Origin: Pseudorhodoferax sp. Leaf265
Lineage (GTDB): Bacteria > Pseudomonadota > Gammaproteobacteria > Burkholderiales > Burkholderiaceae_C
DNA: 64,000 bases
NCBI RefSeq assembly: GCF_001422365.1
Contig: NZ_LMMT01000023.1
Span: 1 to 64,000, forward strand
Reading direction: 5' to 3'
In this document: positions 7,866 through 16,603 of the stretch, in pieces
Layout of the letters: each line of letters opens with the position of its first letter
Position numbering within the stretch: position 1 is the first letter of the stretch
Made by a program: the position numbers and the translations under genes
The notes under the pieces: model-generated
Databases searched by the model: none
Told to the model about the DNA's origin: nothing
The model's input: the letters and a program-made list of their open reading frames with translations, nothing else

Positions 7866-8279
7866 GGCAAGCACTCCAGGCACCAGTTCCGACAACGCGA
7901 GACCAGCACGACACTGGCTGCACGGTTCGAAGCATTCCACCCACCATCGAAACCGTTCTCGCAGAAGCCGTGCGACGCCAGCACCCAGTCGTTCGAACTC
8001 TCCCGCGCTCGGATCACAATAGCAAAGTTCAAAAATAACTCCTCAGTTTCGCCGCCCGCCAACATTGCTTTGCAGGCGAGCAGGCATGCAGTTCGGTACC
8101 TTGCGTCGCGACCTTGGCGCACAACACCAACGAAGCTTCCATGTCGGCAAATTCAGGCCAGCGCCCTGCACTTCCGAGGCACTCGACACAGCCAATGCCC
8201 CACAGTATGCGGCTCGCGAGAGATCTGCGAACCGCAAGCTCCGGATAAAAGACCGTGAAGAACCGACCTTGAATCAAAT
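7866..8279. other. Intergenic region between tcdA and the glycosyltransferase; no gene recognised
   Basis: This 414-bp stretch separates divergent genes. Base composition is lower in GC than the flanks. Two minus-strand frames of about 80 codons are open here, but neither resembles a known family nor has a clear ribosome-binding site. The region must hold the promoters of tcdA and perhaps the glycosyltransferase, but no clear -35/-10 pair was picked out. Confidence 0.5.
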
Positions 8280-9302
8280 ATGCAAGAAGATAGAAAGAAG
8301 ATCCATATCTTCAACAGTTTCATGAATCCCTATGGTGGCAGCGAGCAGGAAACGCTGTTTCTCTACGAAAATCTCAAAGAGGTCGCAGATGTGTCGATGT
8401 GGGCAGCGTCGTCCCGCGCTTCAAAGATACTCTTGGAAGAACACCAAATTCGCAAGATATCCGTCCTTTCCAGAAACGTTCCCCAAGGTGGCACCTACGT
8501 ATTTGCGGGCGCGCACTGGAGGAACAAGGCGTGGCCGCTCTTCATCACTCCACCGGAGCGGCTGATTTACATTTTCAATACGTTCCATCCCAAAATCGCG
8601 GCTCTGATAGGAAAGCTTCCTTTCTGGCTACGATGGCCGGATGCGGAAATTGTTCTGATCAGCGAGTTCCAAAAGAACATTCTGGGGCTCGCAGGCGTGG
8701 TGCATCCTTCTCCGATCGACGCGTCGAGGTTCCTTCCCGCCGAAGCAGCTGATCGCCCATTCACGGTAGGCCGGATGAGTCGAGACACCGCCGACAAGCA
8801 TCACGCCGAGGACAAAGACTTGTACTGCGCGCTGCTGGATATGGGCTGCCATCTCGAAATCCAAGGAGGCACCGTTCTTCAGGAGCAACTAGGCAGGAGG
8901 CCGAATTGCAACCTCCTCGCTGAAGGAACTTTTGCAGCAGAAGTATTTCTCAATCGCCTGGATGTCTTTTGCTACCGCAGCGGAACGCATGTGGAAACCT
9001 TTGGCCGAGTCGTGCTGGAGGCCATGGCATGTGCTCTACCCGTGGTCTGCCATGTTCACGGTGGTTACGCCGAGCATATTGAACACGGCGAGAACGGATT
9101 CTTGTTTCGCACGACGGCCGAGGCGGTCGACATCATCGGCACCTTGAAGGCCGATCCGGCGATGCGCCATCGCATTGGCGCACAAGCCCGCGCAACAGTC
9201 GAGAGACTATTTTCCCGCGATGCCTTGCGTAGGCGCACCAGATTTTATGTGGACCGACTGGAAAAACCAGAAGCGTCCAGCGCTCCTGGCCATGCGATTT
9301 GA
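8280..9302 (+). CDS. Glycosyltransferase, GT4-like
   Basis: A 340-aa glycosyltransferase of the GT-B fold. The C-terminal half has the family-4 signature region: GTHVETFGRVVLEAMACALPVV, then GGYAEHIEHGENGFLF, where the Glu residues position the nucleotide sugar. The N-terminal GGSEQETLFLY segment matches the acceptor-side Gly-rich loop. Sugar and acceptor are unknown. The gene stands alone, divergent from tcdA. Its codons are clearly less GC-biased than those of its neighbours (many A/T-ending codons), which suggests recent acquisition. It may add to the LPS or capsule made by the genes at 12.4-17.4 kb, but nothing ties it to them directly. The ribosome-binding site is weak. Confidence 0.8.
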   Translation: MQEDRKKIHIFNSFMNPYGGSEQETLFLYENLKEVADVSMWAASSRASKILLEEHQIRKISVLSRNVPQGGTYVFAGAHWRNKAWPLFITPPERLIYIFNTFHPKIAALIGKLPFWLRWPDAEIVLISEFQKNILGLAGVVHPSPIDASRFLPAEAADRPFTVGRMSRDTADKHHAEDKDLYCALLDMGCHLEIQGGTVLQEQLGRRPNCNLLAEGTFAAEVFLNRLDVFCYRSGTHVETFGRVVLEAMACALPVVCHVHGGYAEHIEHGENGFLFRTTAEAVDIIGTLKADPAMRHRIGAQARATVERLFSRDALRRRTRFYVDRLEKPEASSAPGHAI

Positions 9303-9311
9303 ATACTGAGG

Positions 9312-9339
9312 CGGCGCCACGACAGATGTCGTGGCGCCG
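9312..9339. terminator. Strong hairpin between convergent genes, probable bidirectional terminator
   Basis: A perfect 12-bp stem (CGGCGCCACGAC at 9312-9323 and its complement at 9328-9339) encloses the 4-nt loop AGAT. It lies between the stop codons of the glycosyltransferase (plus) and cpoB (minus). The T-tract is poor on both sides, so termination may be inefficient or need Rho. Confidence 0.6.
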
Positions 9340-9360
9340 TCGGTTCTTGCGCAAACTGCA

Positions 9361-10158
9361 TCAACGCATCTTGGCCAGACGGTCCTTGGCAGCCGCGGCC
9401 GCTTCGGACTGCGGATAGACCTTGATGAGGTCTTCCAGCGTCTTGCGTGCGCCGCGCACTTCCTTGAGCTCCAGCTGGCAGTTGGCGATCGACAGCGCGG
9501 CCTCGGGTGCGCGCGGGTGGTTCGCGTCCGCCGTCAGCATGTTCTTGAAGTTGCCGATGGCAGCCTGGTAGTCGCGCGTGGCGTACTGGGCATTGCCCAG
9601 CCAGAACAAGGCCAGCGCGCGGTAGCCGCTCTGCGGGTAGCGCTTCATGAACTCGGTAAAGGCGGTGCCGGCGGGCGCGAAGTCACCCTTACGGAACACC
9701 GCCAGCGCGGCCTCGTAGTCGCGCGTCTCGGCCGGATCGGCCAGGAACTCGCGGCCGTCCACCGTCACCTTGGTCGGCTCGAACTTGCGCAGGCGCTCGT
9801 CCACGCCCTGGGCGATGTCCTTCTGGCGGCGCTGCATCTCGGCGACGTCGCGGGCCAGTTGTTCTTCTTGCCCACGTGACTTCGCCAGGTCGGCACGCAG
9901 AGCGTCGATCTGGGTCTGCAGGTCGAGCAGGCTGCGCCGCATCTGGGTGTTCTCATCGTTCACCCGGCGCAGTTCCTCCCCGGCCTTTTGCTGCGCGGCC
10001 TGCAGCGCATCGTGGCGCTGGCGCAGCTCCAGGATGGCGCGGCGCGCCTCGTCGTCGCCGAACAACGCGTGCGCCGGCATGCTGGCCAGCAGTGCCATGC
10101 CCAGGCAGGCCGCCGCGGCCGCGCGCGCGCCGGCACGCATCACTGCTGTCGTGCGCAT
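9361..10158 (-). CDS. cpoB: Tol-Pal cell envelope coordinator CpoB (YbgF)
   Basis: A periplasmic protein of about 265 aa that couples Tol-Pal outer-membrane constriction to peptidoglycan synthesis at the septum. It has a signal peptide ending near AHALFGDDEA, a coiled-coil trimerisation segment (roughly residues 35-105) and three TPR repeats at the C-terminus; GYRALALFWLGNAQYATRDYQAA is typical. The ATG at 10158 is chosen, with GAAG just upstream. An alternative TTG at 10167 overlaps the pal stop codon as TTGA. Third gene of the tolB-pal-cpoB operon. Confidence 0.9.
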   Translation of the reverse strand: MRTTAVMRAGARAAAAACLGMALLASMPAHALFGDDEARRAILELRQRHDALQAAQQKAGEELRRVNDENTQMRRSLLDLQTQIDALRADLAKSRGQEEQLARDVAEMQRRQKDIAQGVDERLRKFEPTKVTVDGREFLADPAETRDYEAALAVFRKGDFAPAGTAFTEFMKRYPQSGYRALALFWLGNAQYATRDYQAAIGNFKNMLTADANHPRAPEAALSIANCQLELKEVRGARKTLEDLIKVYPQSEAAAAAKDRLAKMR

Positions 10159-10163
10159 GCGCT

Positions 10164-10700
10164 TCAACGGTAGGTGATTTCGGCGCGGCGGTTCTTGGCG
10201 TAGGCGGCCTCGTCAGAACCTTGCACCGCCGGCTTTTCCTTGCCGAAGCTCACGGCTTCCACCTGGTTGTCGCCGACACCCAGCAGCACGAGCGAGCGGC
10301 GAACGGCTTCGGCGCGCTTCTGGCCCAGGGCCAGGTTGTACTCGCGGCCGCCGCGCTCGTCGGTGTGGCCTTCGACCACGCTCTTGCGGTTGCGGTCGGC
10401 ACGCAGGAAGCGGGCGTTGTTCTCGACCGTGGTCTGCTCGTTGGCTTCGATGCTGTAGCTGTCGTAGCCGAAGTACACGGTGCGTGCGCCAGCCGGGCCT
10501 GCGGCCAGGTCGTTGGACTTGCTCAGGTCCACGGGTGCCACGCTGCTCTGGCCGACGTTGCCGGCGCCAGCGCCTTGCGAGCCGATGGTCGAGGCCGACG
10601 TGCCAGCCTTGTCCTGGACCGGCACATCGTCCAGCTTCACGGGCGAACTGCAACCCACCAGAGCGGCGGCGACGATCGCGGTCAATACGAACTGCTTCAT
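10164..10700 (-). CDS. pal: Peptidoglycan-associated lipoprotein Pal
   Basis: A 178-aa outer-membrane lipoprotein that anchors the outer membrane to peptidoglycan and binds TolB. A lipobox with LVGC (Cys17) ends the signal peptide. A linker follows, then the OmpA-like peptidoglycan-binding domain (about residues 70-178) with YFGYDS, EGHTDERGGREYNLALGQKR and NRRAEITYR. The gene follows tolB by 35 bp on the minus strand. Confidence 0.96.
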   Translation of the reverse strand: MKQFVLTAIVAAALVGCSSPVKLDDVPVQDKAGTSASTIGSQGAGAGNVGQSSVAPVDLSKSNDLAAGPAGARTVYFGYDSYSIEANEQTTVENNARFLRADRNRKSVVEGHTDERGGREYNLALGQKRAEAVRRSLVLLGVGDNQVEAVSFGKEKPAVQGSDEAAYAKNRRAEITYR

Positions 10701-10735
10701 TTACACACTCCCCTTTTTGACAAAAAAACCGGTAC

Positions 10736-12022
10736 TCAAGCCTTCAGGAACGGGCCCCAGTCGGGCTCGCGGATGTCGCCCGCCTGGCCGGCCAGGCGGG
10801 CCTTGATCTTGCCGTCCAACGTGGTGGTCATCAGCGCCTCGCGGCCATTCTGGACCGTGGCGTAGACCAGCAGCTTGCTGTTGGGCGCAAAGCTCGGGCG
10901 TTCGTCGGCGGTGGTGTCGGTGATGCCGGCCACGGTGGAGCTCGCCAGTTCCATGACCTGCAGCCGGAACGCGCCGCCGATGCGCGACACATAGGCCAGC
11001 CAGCGGCCATCCGGGCTCAGCGCCGGCGAGATGTTGTAGCTGCCGCTGAAGGTCACGCGCTCGGCCGCACCGCCGGACGCCGGCATGCGGTAGATCTGCG
11101 GCGCACCGCCACGGTCGCTGACGAAATACAGGCTCTTGCCGTCGGGCGAGAACGCAGGTTCGGTGTCGATGCTGTTGGACTGGGTCAGCCGGCGCGGTTC
11201 GCCGCCGTTGCTGTCGATCGCGTAGAGCTGCGAGCCGCCGTCGCGCGTGAGCGTCACGGCCAGCGTTCGGCCGTCCGGCGACCAGGCTGGCGCGCTGTTG
11301 GAGCCGCGGAAGTTGGCCACCAGCCGGCGCCGGCCGCTGGCGACGTCGTGCACGTAGACCACGGGCTTGCGCGACTCGAAGGACACATAGGCCAGTTGCT
11401 GGCCGGTTGGCGACCAAGCCGGCGAGATGATGGATTCGGGGCTGGCCAGCGCGGTCTGGCTGTTCTCGCCATCGGCATCGGCCACCCACAGCGTGTAGCG
11501 CTGGCCAGCCCGCGTCACGTAGGCGATGCGTGTGGAAAACACACCGCGTTCCCCCGTCAGCTTTTCGTAGACGTAGTCGGCGATGCGGTGGGCCGACAGG
11601 CGCAGGTCGGCCTGCACCACGCTGTAGCTCTGGCCGCCCAGGTCCTGGCCACGCACCACGTCCCACAGACGAAAGCGCACGTCGAAACGGCCATCGGCCA
11701 GCCGCGTCACGCTGCCGGTCAGCAAGGAGTCGGCGGCGCGCTGGCGCCACAGCGCCATGTCGGGCCGCGACGCCTCGTCGAGCGCGGCGCCGGAGACATC
11801 GACGCCGCGGAATTGGCCGCTGCGCTCGAGGTCGGCCTGCACGATGGCGGCAATCTTCTGGGGCGACTGGTCGTCGCCCCGGAAGGTGGCGACGGCAATG
11901 GGCAACTGGGTCAGGCCCACACCCGTGACTTCGACGCGAAACTGCGCCCAGGCGGGCAAGGCCCCGGCGAGCGCCAGCCCTGCAACACAGTGCCGACGTC
12001 GGGGAGAAAACTCGAATGGCAT
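10736..12022 (-). CDS. tolB: Tol-Pal system translocation protein TolB
   Basis: A 428-aa periplasmic protein. A signal peptide ends near ALPAWAQ, an N-terminal domain follows (FRVEVTGVGLTQLPIAVATF), and then a six-bladed beta-propeller built of repeats such as PAWSPDGRTLAVTLTRDG. In the Tol system it bridges Pal and TolA during division. MPFEFSPRRRH at 12022 is taken as start because it gives a normal signal peptide; a GTG nine codons upstream is possible. TolQ, TolR and TolA, usually just upstream, are absent: the next gene is divergent and encodes an O-antigen ligase. Confidence 0.95.
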   Translation of the reverse strand: MPFEFSPRRRHCVAGLALAGALPAWAQFRVEVTGVGLTQLPIAVATFRGDDQSPQKIAAIVQADLERSGQFRGVDVSGAALDEASRPDMALWRQRAADSLLTGSVTRLADGRFDVRFRLWDVVRGQDLGGQSYSVVQADLRLSAHRIADYVYEKLTGERGVFSTRIAYVTRAGQRYTLWVADADGENSQTALASPESIISPAWSPTGQQLAYVSFESRKPVVYVHDVASGRRRLVANFRGSNSAPAWSPDGRTLAVTLTRDGGSQLYAIDSNGGEPRRLTQSNSIDTEPAFSPDGKSLYFVSDRGGAPQIYRMPASGGAAERVTFSGSYNISPALSPDGRWLAYVSRIGGAFRLQVMELASSTVAGITDTTADERPSFAPNSKLLVYATVQNGREALMTTTLDGKIKARLAGQAGDIREPDWGPFLKA

Positions 12023-12424
12023 GGAGGAAATGTAATGAACGCGAGCCACTCGGGTCAGATCAACCCCAGGAAGTTCCCGTTCAAGGTTTCAAAATGTTGT
12101 GGGTGCAGCCAGCACCGATGGTGGGATCCACGATCCCTCCCACGCCATAGGACGGGAGCGCGATCGCATGCCCGACACAGCCTGCGGAATTGGCGGACAC
12201 AAGCCCTGCGCGCAAGCGCTTCCACCCGCCGACGGCCGGCAGGCACGGGAATGGGAGGTGGCTAGGCACGGGAGGCGGTGACGAGACGGTGGCGGTAGCA
12301 CCACAGCCAGCGAGGATAGCAGAGTCGGAAGGCGCGAATCCGCGCCGCTTGGCACCGATAATGCCGCGCCCGCGGTCGTGCCACGCCCGCGTTCGCGCAC
12401 CGCCCTGCCCTCGATGGACCGTTC
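12023..12424. other. Intergenic region between divergent tolB and waaL; no gene recognised
   Basis: These 402 bp must carry both promoters. A small inverted repeat (GGGATC at 12123-12128, GATCCC at 12132-12137) is visible. A minus-strand frame contains a lipobox-like LAGC, but it has no start codon nearby and no hydrophobic signal core, so it was not called. No tolA remnant could be recognised. Confidence 0.5.
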
Positions 12425-13654
12425 TTGAATCTACGTCTTGTTCTTGCATGCCTGATGGCCATGGCGGTCGGGCTTCCGATGGCGGTGGTGAGCATCTCCA
12501 AAGCCTTGCTCCTGGTCAGCGCGCTGGGCCTTGTACTGTGGCCCGCGCTGCACGGAAGGCGTGACCTTGCCGCAGCGCGGCTGCGCTCTCCACCGGTCCT
12601 GCTGGCGGCACTCGCCTTCCTGGCCTTGTCGCTGTTGTGGACCACGGCGCCCAGCGGCGAGGCGCTCGGCGCGCTGGGCAAGCATGCCAAGCTGCTGCTG
12701 ATCCCTGTCCTCGTGCTGTTCCTGCGCACCCGGCGCGAGGCATTGATCGCGCTCGCCTGGTTCGTCGGCGCCCAGGTGTTCCTGCTGCTGAGTTCCTGGC
12801 TGCTGGTGCTGGGCGTGCCCGTGCCCTGGGCCACGGCCGACACGGCCACCATCGACCACGCCGTCTTCACGAACTACCTGGGCCAGTCCATCATGACGGC
12901 CACGCTGGCAGCCATCTGCTGGCACCTGCGCGGCTACCTGCCGCGGCCCTGGATGCGCCAGGCGGCGATCGCGGTGGCCGCACTCGGGCTGGCCAGTACC
13001 TTGTTGGTGATGCCGGGCCGCACCGGCCACCTGGTGGCCACCGCCGTGATCTCGCTGGCGCTGCTGTGGCTGCTTCCGCGGCGGATGCGCTTTCTTGGCG
13101 TGCTGGCGCCCATCGCCGTGGCGGCGCTGCTGCTGGTCGTCTCCGAACCCATGCGCTACCGCGCCGGCCTGGTGGTGGACGAGAGCCTGGCATTCGCCGA
13201 ACGGGCCGAAACCCGGTCGTCCTCGGGCGAGCGGCTGAACTTCTGGCACCGCTCGGTCCAGGCCATCGCCGAACGCCCCTGGAGCGGCTTCGGCGTGGGC
13301 AGCTTCAACCAGCAGTACAGGCGCCTCGATGCAGGACGCGGCAACCCGTTTACCTACAGTGTCAGGAACCCGCACCAGGAGTTCCTCCTGTGGGGCGTGG
13401 AGGCCGGCGTCGGCGCGATGCTGCTACTGTGCGCATTGCTGTACTCCCTTTACCGCGACCTGTGCCTGGGCGAACGGCCTGCTGTGCGCGCCGGTGCCTC
13501 GGCCGTGGCCGCCCTGCTGATCTCCTGCATGTTCAATTCCATCCTGTTCGACGCGGCCATCGGTGATTTCTTCTGCGTCACCATCGGCCTGCTGATGGCG
13601 TTGAGTCTGCGCACCGCCCCGGAGCCGGCGCAGGCGACGGGCCGCGCCGCATGA
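12425..13654 (+). CDS. O-antigen ligase family protein (WaaL/Wzy_C)
   Basis: A 409-aa polytopic inner-membrane protein with about ten hydrophobic segments. It probably ligates O-antigen to lipid A-core on the periplasmic side, or polymerises O-units; the two functions share this fold. The large periplasmic loop contains SGERLNFWHRSVQAIAERPW, GFGVGSFNQQY and NPHQEFLLWGVEAG, the Wzy_C signature with its conserved His. The start is a TTG at 12425 with no good ribosome-binding site; ATG codons at residues 11 and 13 are alternatives. It overlaps msbA by ATGA, so it leads an LPS-export operon. Confidence 0.85.
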   Translation: MNLRLVLACLMAMAVGLPMAVVSISKALLLVSALGLVLWPALHGRRDLAAARLRSPPVLLAALAFLALSLLWTTAPSGEALGALGKHAKLLLIPVLVLFLRTRREALIALAWFVGAQVFLLLSSWLLVLGVPVPWATADTATIDHAVFTNYLGQSIMTATLAAICWHLRGYLPRPWMRQAAIAVAALGLASTLLVMPGRTGHLVATAVISLALLWLLPRRMRFLGVLAPIAVAALLLVVSEPMRYRAGLVVDESLAFAERAETRSSSGERLNFWHRSVQAIAERPWSGFGVGSFNQQYRRLDAGRGNPFTYSVRNPHQEFLLWGVEAGVGAMLLLCALLYSLYRDLCLGERPAVRAGASAVAALLISCMFNSILFDAAIGDFFCVTIGLLMALSLRTAPEPAQATGRAA

Positions 13655-15405
13655 CCACCACTGCGAGCACATCCGCCCCCAAGGCCTCGATCGGCCAACG
13701 CCTGCGGCGCGTCTGGCCTTACTTCCGCTCCGCCCGCGCGGGTTGGGCGCTGCTGGTGCTGGCCACTGCCGTGGTCGCCGCGACGGAACCCATGATCCCG
13801 GCCCTGCTCAAGCCGCTGCTGGACCGCGGCTTCCAGCGCGACAGCCTGCCGCTGTGGGCGATCCCGGTCGCGCTGCTGGGCCTGTTCGGCCTGCGCGGGC
13901 TGGCGGCGTTCACAGCCAACTACGCGCTCGGCCGCATCGCCAACCAGGGCCTGCTGCAGCTGCGGCGCGAACTGTTCGCCAAGATCCTCTCCGGTGACCT
14001 GCGGCTGTTCCGCAGCCAGTCGGCCAGCTCGCTGGCCAACACCGTGGTCTACGAAGTGCAGACCGGCTCGCAGGTGCTGGTCGGCGCCATCATGGCTTTC
14101 TCGCGCGACAGCCTCACGCTGCTGGCGCTGGTCGGCTACCTGCTCTACCTGAACTGGAAGCTGACCCTGATCGTGGCCTTGCTGATCCCGGCGGTCGCCT
14201 GGGTCATGGGCGTGCTGTCGCGCCGGCTCTACAAGCTCACGCGGGCCAGCCAGAGCTCCACGGATGCGCTGGCCTACGTGGTCGAGGAAAACGTGCTGGC
14301 GCACCGCGATGTGCGACTGCAGTCCGCGCAAGCCTTGCAGCAGCAGCGCTTCAACGAACTCAGCGAGCGGCTGCGCCAGCTGTCGATGAAGTCCGTCGTG
14401 GCCTCCTCCACCATGTCGCCGCTCACCCAGATGCTGGTGGCCGTGGCCATGTCGGCCGTGATCGCCATTGCGCTGGTGCAAAGTGCCGACGACGGCACCT
14501 CGGTCGGCAGCTTCGTCGCCTTCATCACCGCGATGCTGCTGCTGGTGTCTCCGATCAAGCACCTGTCGGAAGTGGCCAACCCGATCACGCGCGGGCTGGC
14601 CGCCATCGAGCGGGCCCTGGAGCTCATGCAGCAGACCGAGGACGAGCGCGGTGGCAGCTTCAGCCTGCCGCGTGCGCGCGGCGACATCGCGCTCGAGGGC
14701 GTGACCGTGCAGTTCGACGGCAGCGGCCAGCCGGCCCTCGATGCCCTGGACCTGCGCGTCGCCGCCGGCGAGACCGTCGCCCTGGTCGGCGCCTCCGGTG
14801 CCGGCAAGACCACGCTCGTGAACCTGCTGCCGCGCTTCCTGGAACCCACCGCGGGCCGGGTGGCGCTGGACGGCCATGCGGTGCAGGACTGGGACGTGAT
14901 GGCGCTGCGGCGCCAGTTCGCCGTCGTCAGCCAGCACGTGGTCATGCTCAACGACAGCGTGGCCGCCAACGTGGCGCTGGGCCAGCCGCTGGACCGCGAG
15001 CGGCTGGCGCGATGTCTGGTCGACGCCAACCTGGACAAACTGGTCGCCGAACTGCCGCAGGGCATGGACACGCTGGTCGGCCACAACGCTGCCCAGCTCT
15101 CCGGTGGCCAGCGCCAGCGCCTGGCGATCGCCCGTGCGCTCTACAAGGATGCACCCGTGCTGATCCTGGACGAGGCCACCTCGGCCCTGGACACCGAGTC
15201 CGAACGCGCCGTGCAGGCCGCGCTGCAGCGTTTGATGCAGGGCCGCACCACGCTGGTCATCGCCCACCGGCTGTCCACCGTACAGCACGCCGACCGCATC
15301 GTCGTCATGGAAGCCGGCCGCATCGTCGAGACCGGCTCCCACGCCGAACTGCTGGCGCGCGACGGCGCCTACGCCCGCCTGCACGGCCTGGGCCTGCCCG
15401 GGTGA
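13651..15405 (+). CDS. msbA: Lipid A export ATP-binding/permease protein MsbA
   Basis: A 584-aa half-size ABC exporter that flips lipid A-core across the inner membrane. The transmembrane domain covers about residues 20-325. The nucleotide-binding domain has Walker A GASGAGKTT, signature LSGGQRQRLAIARAL, Walker B VLILDEATSALD and the H-loop VIAHRLST. The gene overlaps the O-antigen ligase by 4 nt (ATGA) and the following MFS gene by 4 nt (GTGA), so the three are translationally coupled. Confidence 0.93.
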   Translation: MTTTASTSAPKASIGQRLRRVWPYFRSARAGWALLVLATAVVAATEPMIPALLKPLLDRGFQRDSLPLWAIPVALLGLFGLRGLAAFTANYALGRIANQGLLQLRRELFAKILSGDLRLFRSQSASSLANTVVYEVQTGSQVLVGAIMAFSRDSLTLLALVGYLLYLNWKLTLIVALLIPAVAWVMGVLSRRLYKLTRASQSSTDALAYVVEENVLAHRDVRLQSAQALQQQRFNELSERLRQLSMKSVVASSTMSPLTQMLVAVAMSAVIAIALVQSADDGTSVGSFVAFITAMLLLVSPIKHLSEVANPITRGLAAIERALELMQQTEDERGGSFSLPRARGDIALEGVTVQFDGSGQPALDALDLRVAAGETVALVGASGAGKTTLVNLLPRFLEPTAGRVALDGHAVQDWDVMALRRQFAVVSQHVVMLNDSVAANVALGQPLDRERLARCLVDANLDKLVAELPQGMDTLVGHNAAQLSGGQRQRLAIARALYKDAPVLILDEATSALDTESERAVQAALQRLMQGRTTLVIAHRLSTVQHADRIVVMEAGRIVETGSHAELLARDGAYARLHGLGLPG

Positions 15406-16580
15406 GCGAACGCCGCAGCGACCCGGCATGGACCGTGGTGCTGGCCGGCGTGGCGGCCGCCCTGCATGTGGGCAAGCTGCCGCCGGCCCTGCCCGTGCTG
15501 CGCGAGGCGCTGGAGCTGTCGCTGGTGCAGGCCGGCTTCCTGCTCTCGCTGGTGCAGCTGGCCGGCATGGGCCTGGGCCTGGCGGTCGGCCTGGCGGGGG
15601 AGAGCCTGGGCCTCAAGCGCTGCATGGCCACGGGGCTGGTGCTGCTGAGCGCGGCCAGCCTGGCCGGCGGCTTCGCCCAGGACGCGACCGCCCTGCTCGT
15701 CCTGCGTGCGCTGGAGGGCTTCGGCTTCCTGCTGGCCGTCACGCCCGGCCCCAGCCTGATCCGCCGGGTCGCGGCGCCCGGCGAACTCGACGCCAAGCTC
15801 GGCTGGTGGGGTGCCTGCATGCCGCTGGGCACGGCCACGGCGCTGCTGGCCGGCCCCTGGCTGCTGCCGCGGCTGGGCTGGTCGGGCTGGTGGTGGCTGC
15901 TGGCCGCCCCGTCGTTGGCCATGGCGGCCCTGCTCTGGCTGGCGCTGCCGGCCGACGCGCGCAGCGCAGCCCCGGGGCGCGGCGCCTGGTCCGCGCGGCT
16001 GCGCCGCACGCTGGCCGCACCCGGGCCCTGGTTGCTGGGCGCCAGCTTCGCCATGTACGCCGGCCAGTGGCTGGCCGTGGTCGGTTTCCTGCCCACGGTG
16101 TTCGCGCAAGCCCAGGTCGGCGCCCAGCTGGCTGGCGCGCTGACGGCACTGGTGGCAGCCGTCAACATCGGCGGCAACATCGCCGCGGGCCGGCTGCTGC
16201 GCCGGGGCACAGCCCCGCGCAAGTTGCTGTGGACCGGCTTTTCCGCCATGGCACTGGGCGCCATGCTGGCCTTCCTGCCGGCGCTGGACGCCGGCCCTGC
16301 CGTCCGCACCGGCGCCGTGCTGCTGTTCTCACTGGTCGGCGGCCTGGTCCCGGCCACGTTGTTCGCGCTGTGTGTACGGCTGGCGCCAGGCAGCGACACC
16401 GTCGCCACCACCGTGGGCTGGATGCAGCAGTGCTCGGCGGTGGGGCAGTTCGCGCTGCCGCCGCTGGTCGGCTGGGTCGCACGGCTGGCGGGCGGCTGGC
16501 AATGGACCTGGGCGCTGACCGGGCTGTGCTGCGTGGCCGGCGCGCTGCTGGCTTGGCGCATGACTGCGACGCGGGGCTGA
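15402..16580 (+). CDS. MFS transporter
   Basis: A 392-aa major facilitator with about twelve membrane segments. The GTG at 15402 is the start because it overlaps the msbA TGA as GTGA and gives VSERRSDPAW ahead of the first helix. It resembles the CynX/NimT-like part of the superfamily, but the substrate is unknown. Its place inside an LPS block (O-antigen ligase, MsbA, core glycosyltransferase) is unusual and may mean a role in envelope precursors, or simply co-transcription. Confidence 0.82.
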   Translation: MSERRSDPAWTVVLAGVAAALHVGKLPPALPVLREALELSLVQAGFLLSLVQLAGMGLGLAVGLAGESLGLKRCMATGLVLLSAASLAGGFAQDATALLVLRALEGFGFLLAVTPGPSLIRRVAAPGELDAKLGWWGACMPLGTATALLAGPWLLPRLGWSGWWWLLAAPSLAMAALLWLALPADARSAAPGRGAWSARLRRTLAAPGPWLLGASFAMYAGQWLAVVGFLPTVFAQAQVGAQLAGALTALVAAVNIGGNIAAGRLLRRGTAPRKLLWTGFSAMALGAMLAFLPALDAGPAVRTGAVLLFSLVGGLVPATLFALCVRLAPGSDTVATTVGWMQQCSAVGQFALPPLVGWVARLAGGWQWTWALTGLCCVAGALLAWRMTATRG

Positions 16581-16603
16581 CAGGCCTCGCCGACAATCCA
16601 GGC

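Noticed and set aside
7866-8277. Two minus-strand open frames of about 80 codons upstream of tcdA
   Set aside because: They resemble no known family, lack a clear ribosome-binding site, and lie in the promoter region of divergent genes.
12123-12137. GGGATC-CAC-GATCCC hairpin as a terminator
   Set aside because: Short loop, no T-tract, and it lies in a divergent promoter region where no transcript should end.
12081-12449. Minus-strand frame with a lipobox-like LAGC upstream of tolB
   Set aside because: No start codon near the box and no hydrophobic signal core; codon use is not gene-like.
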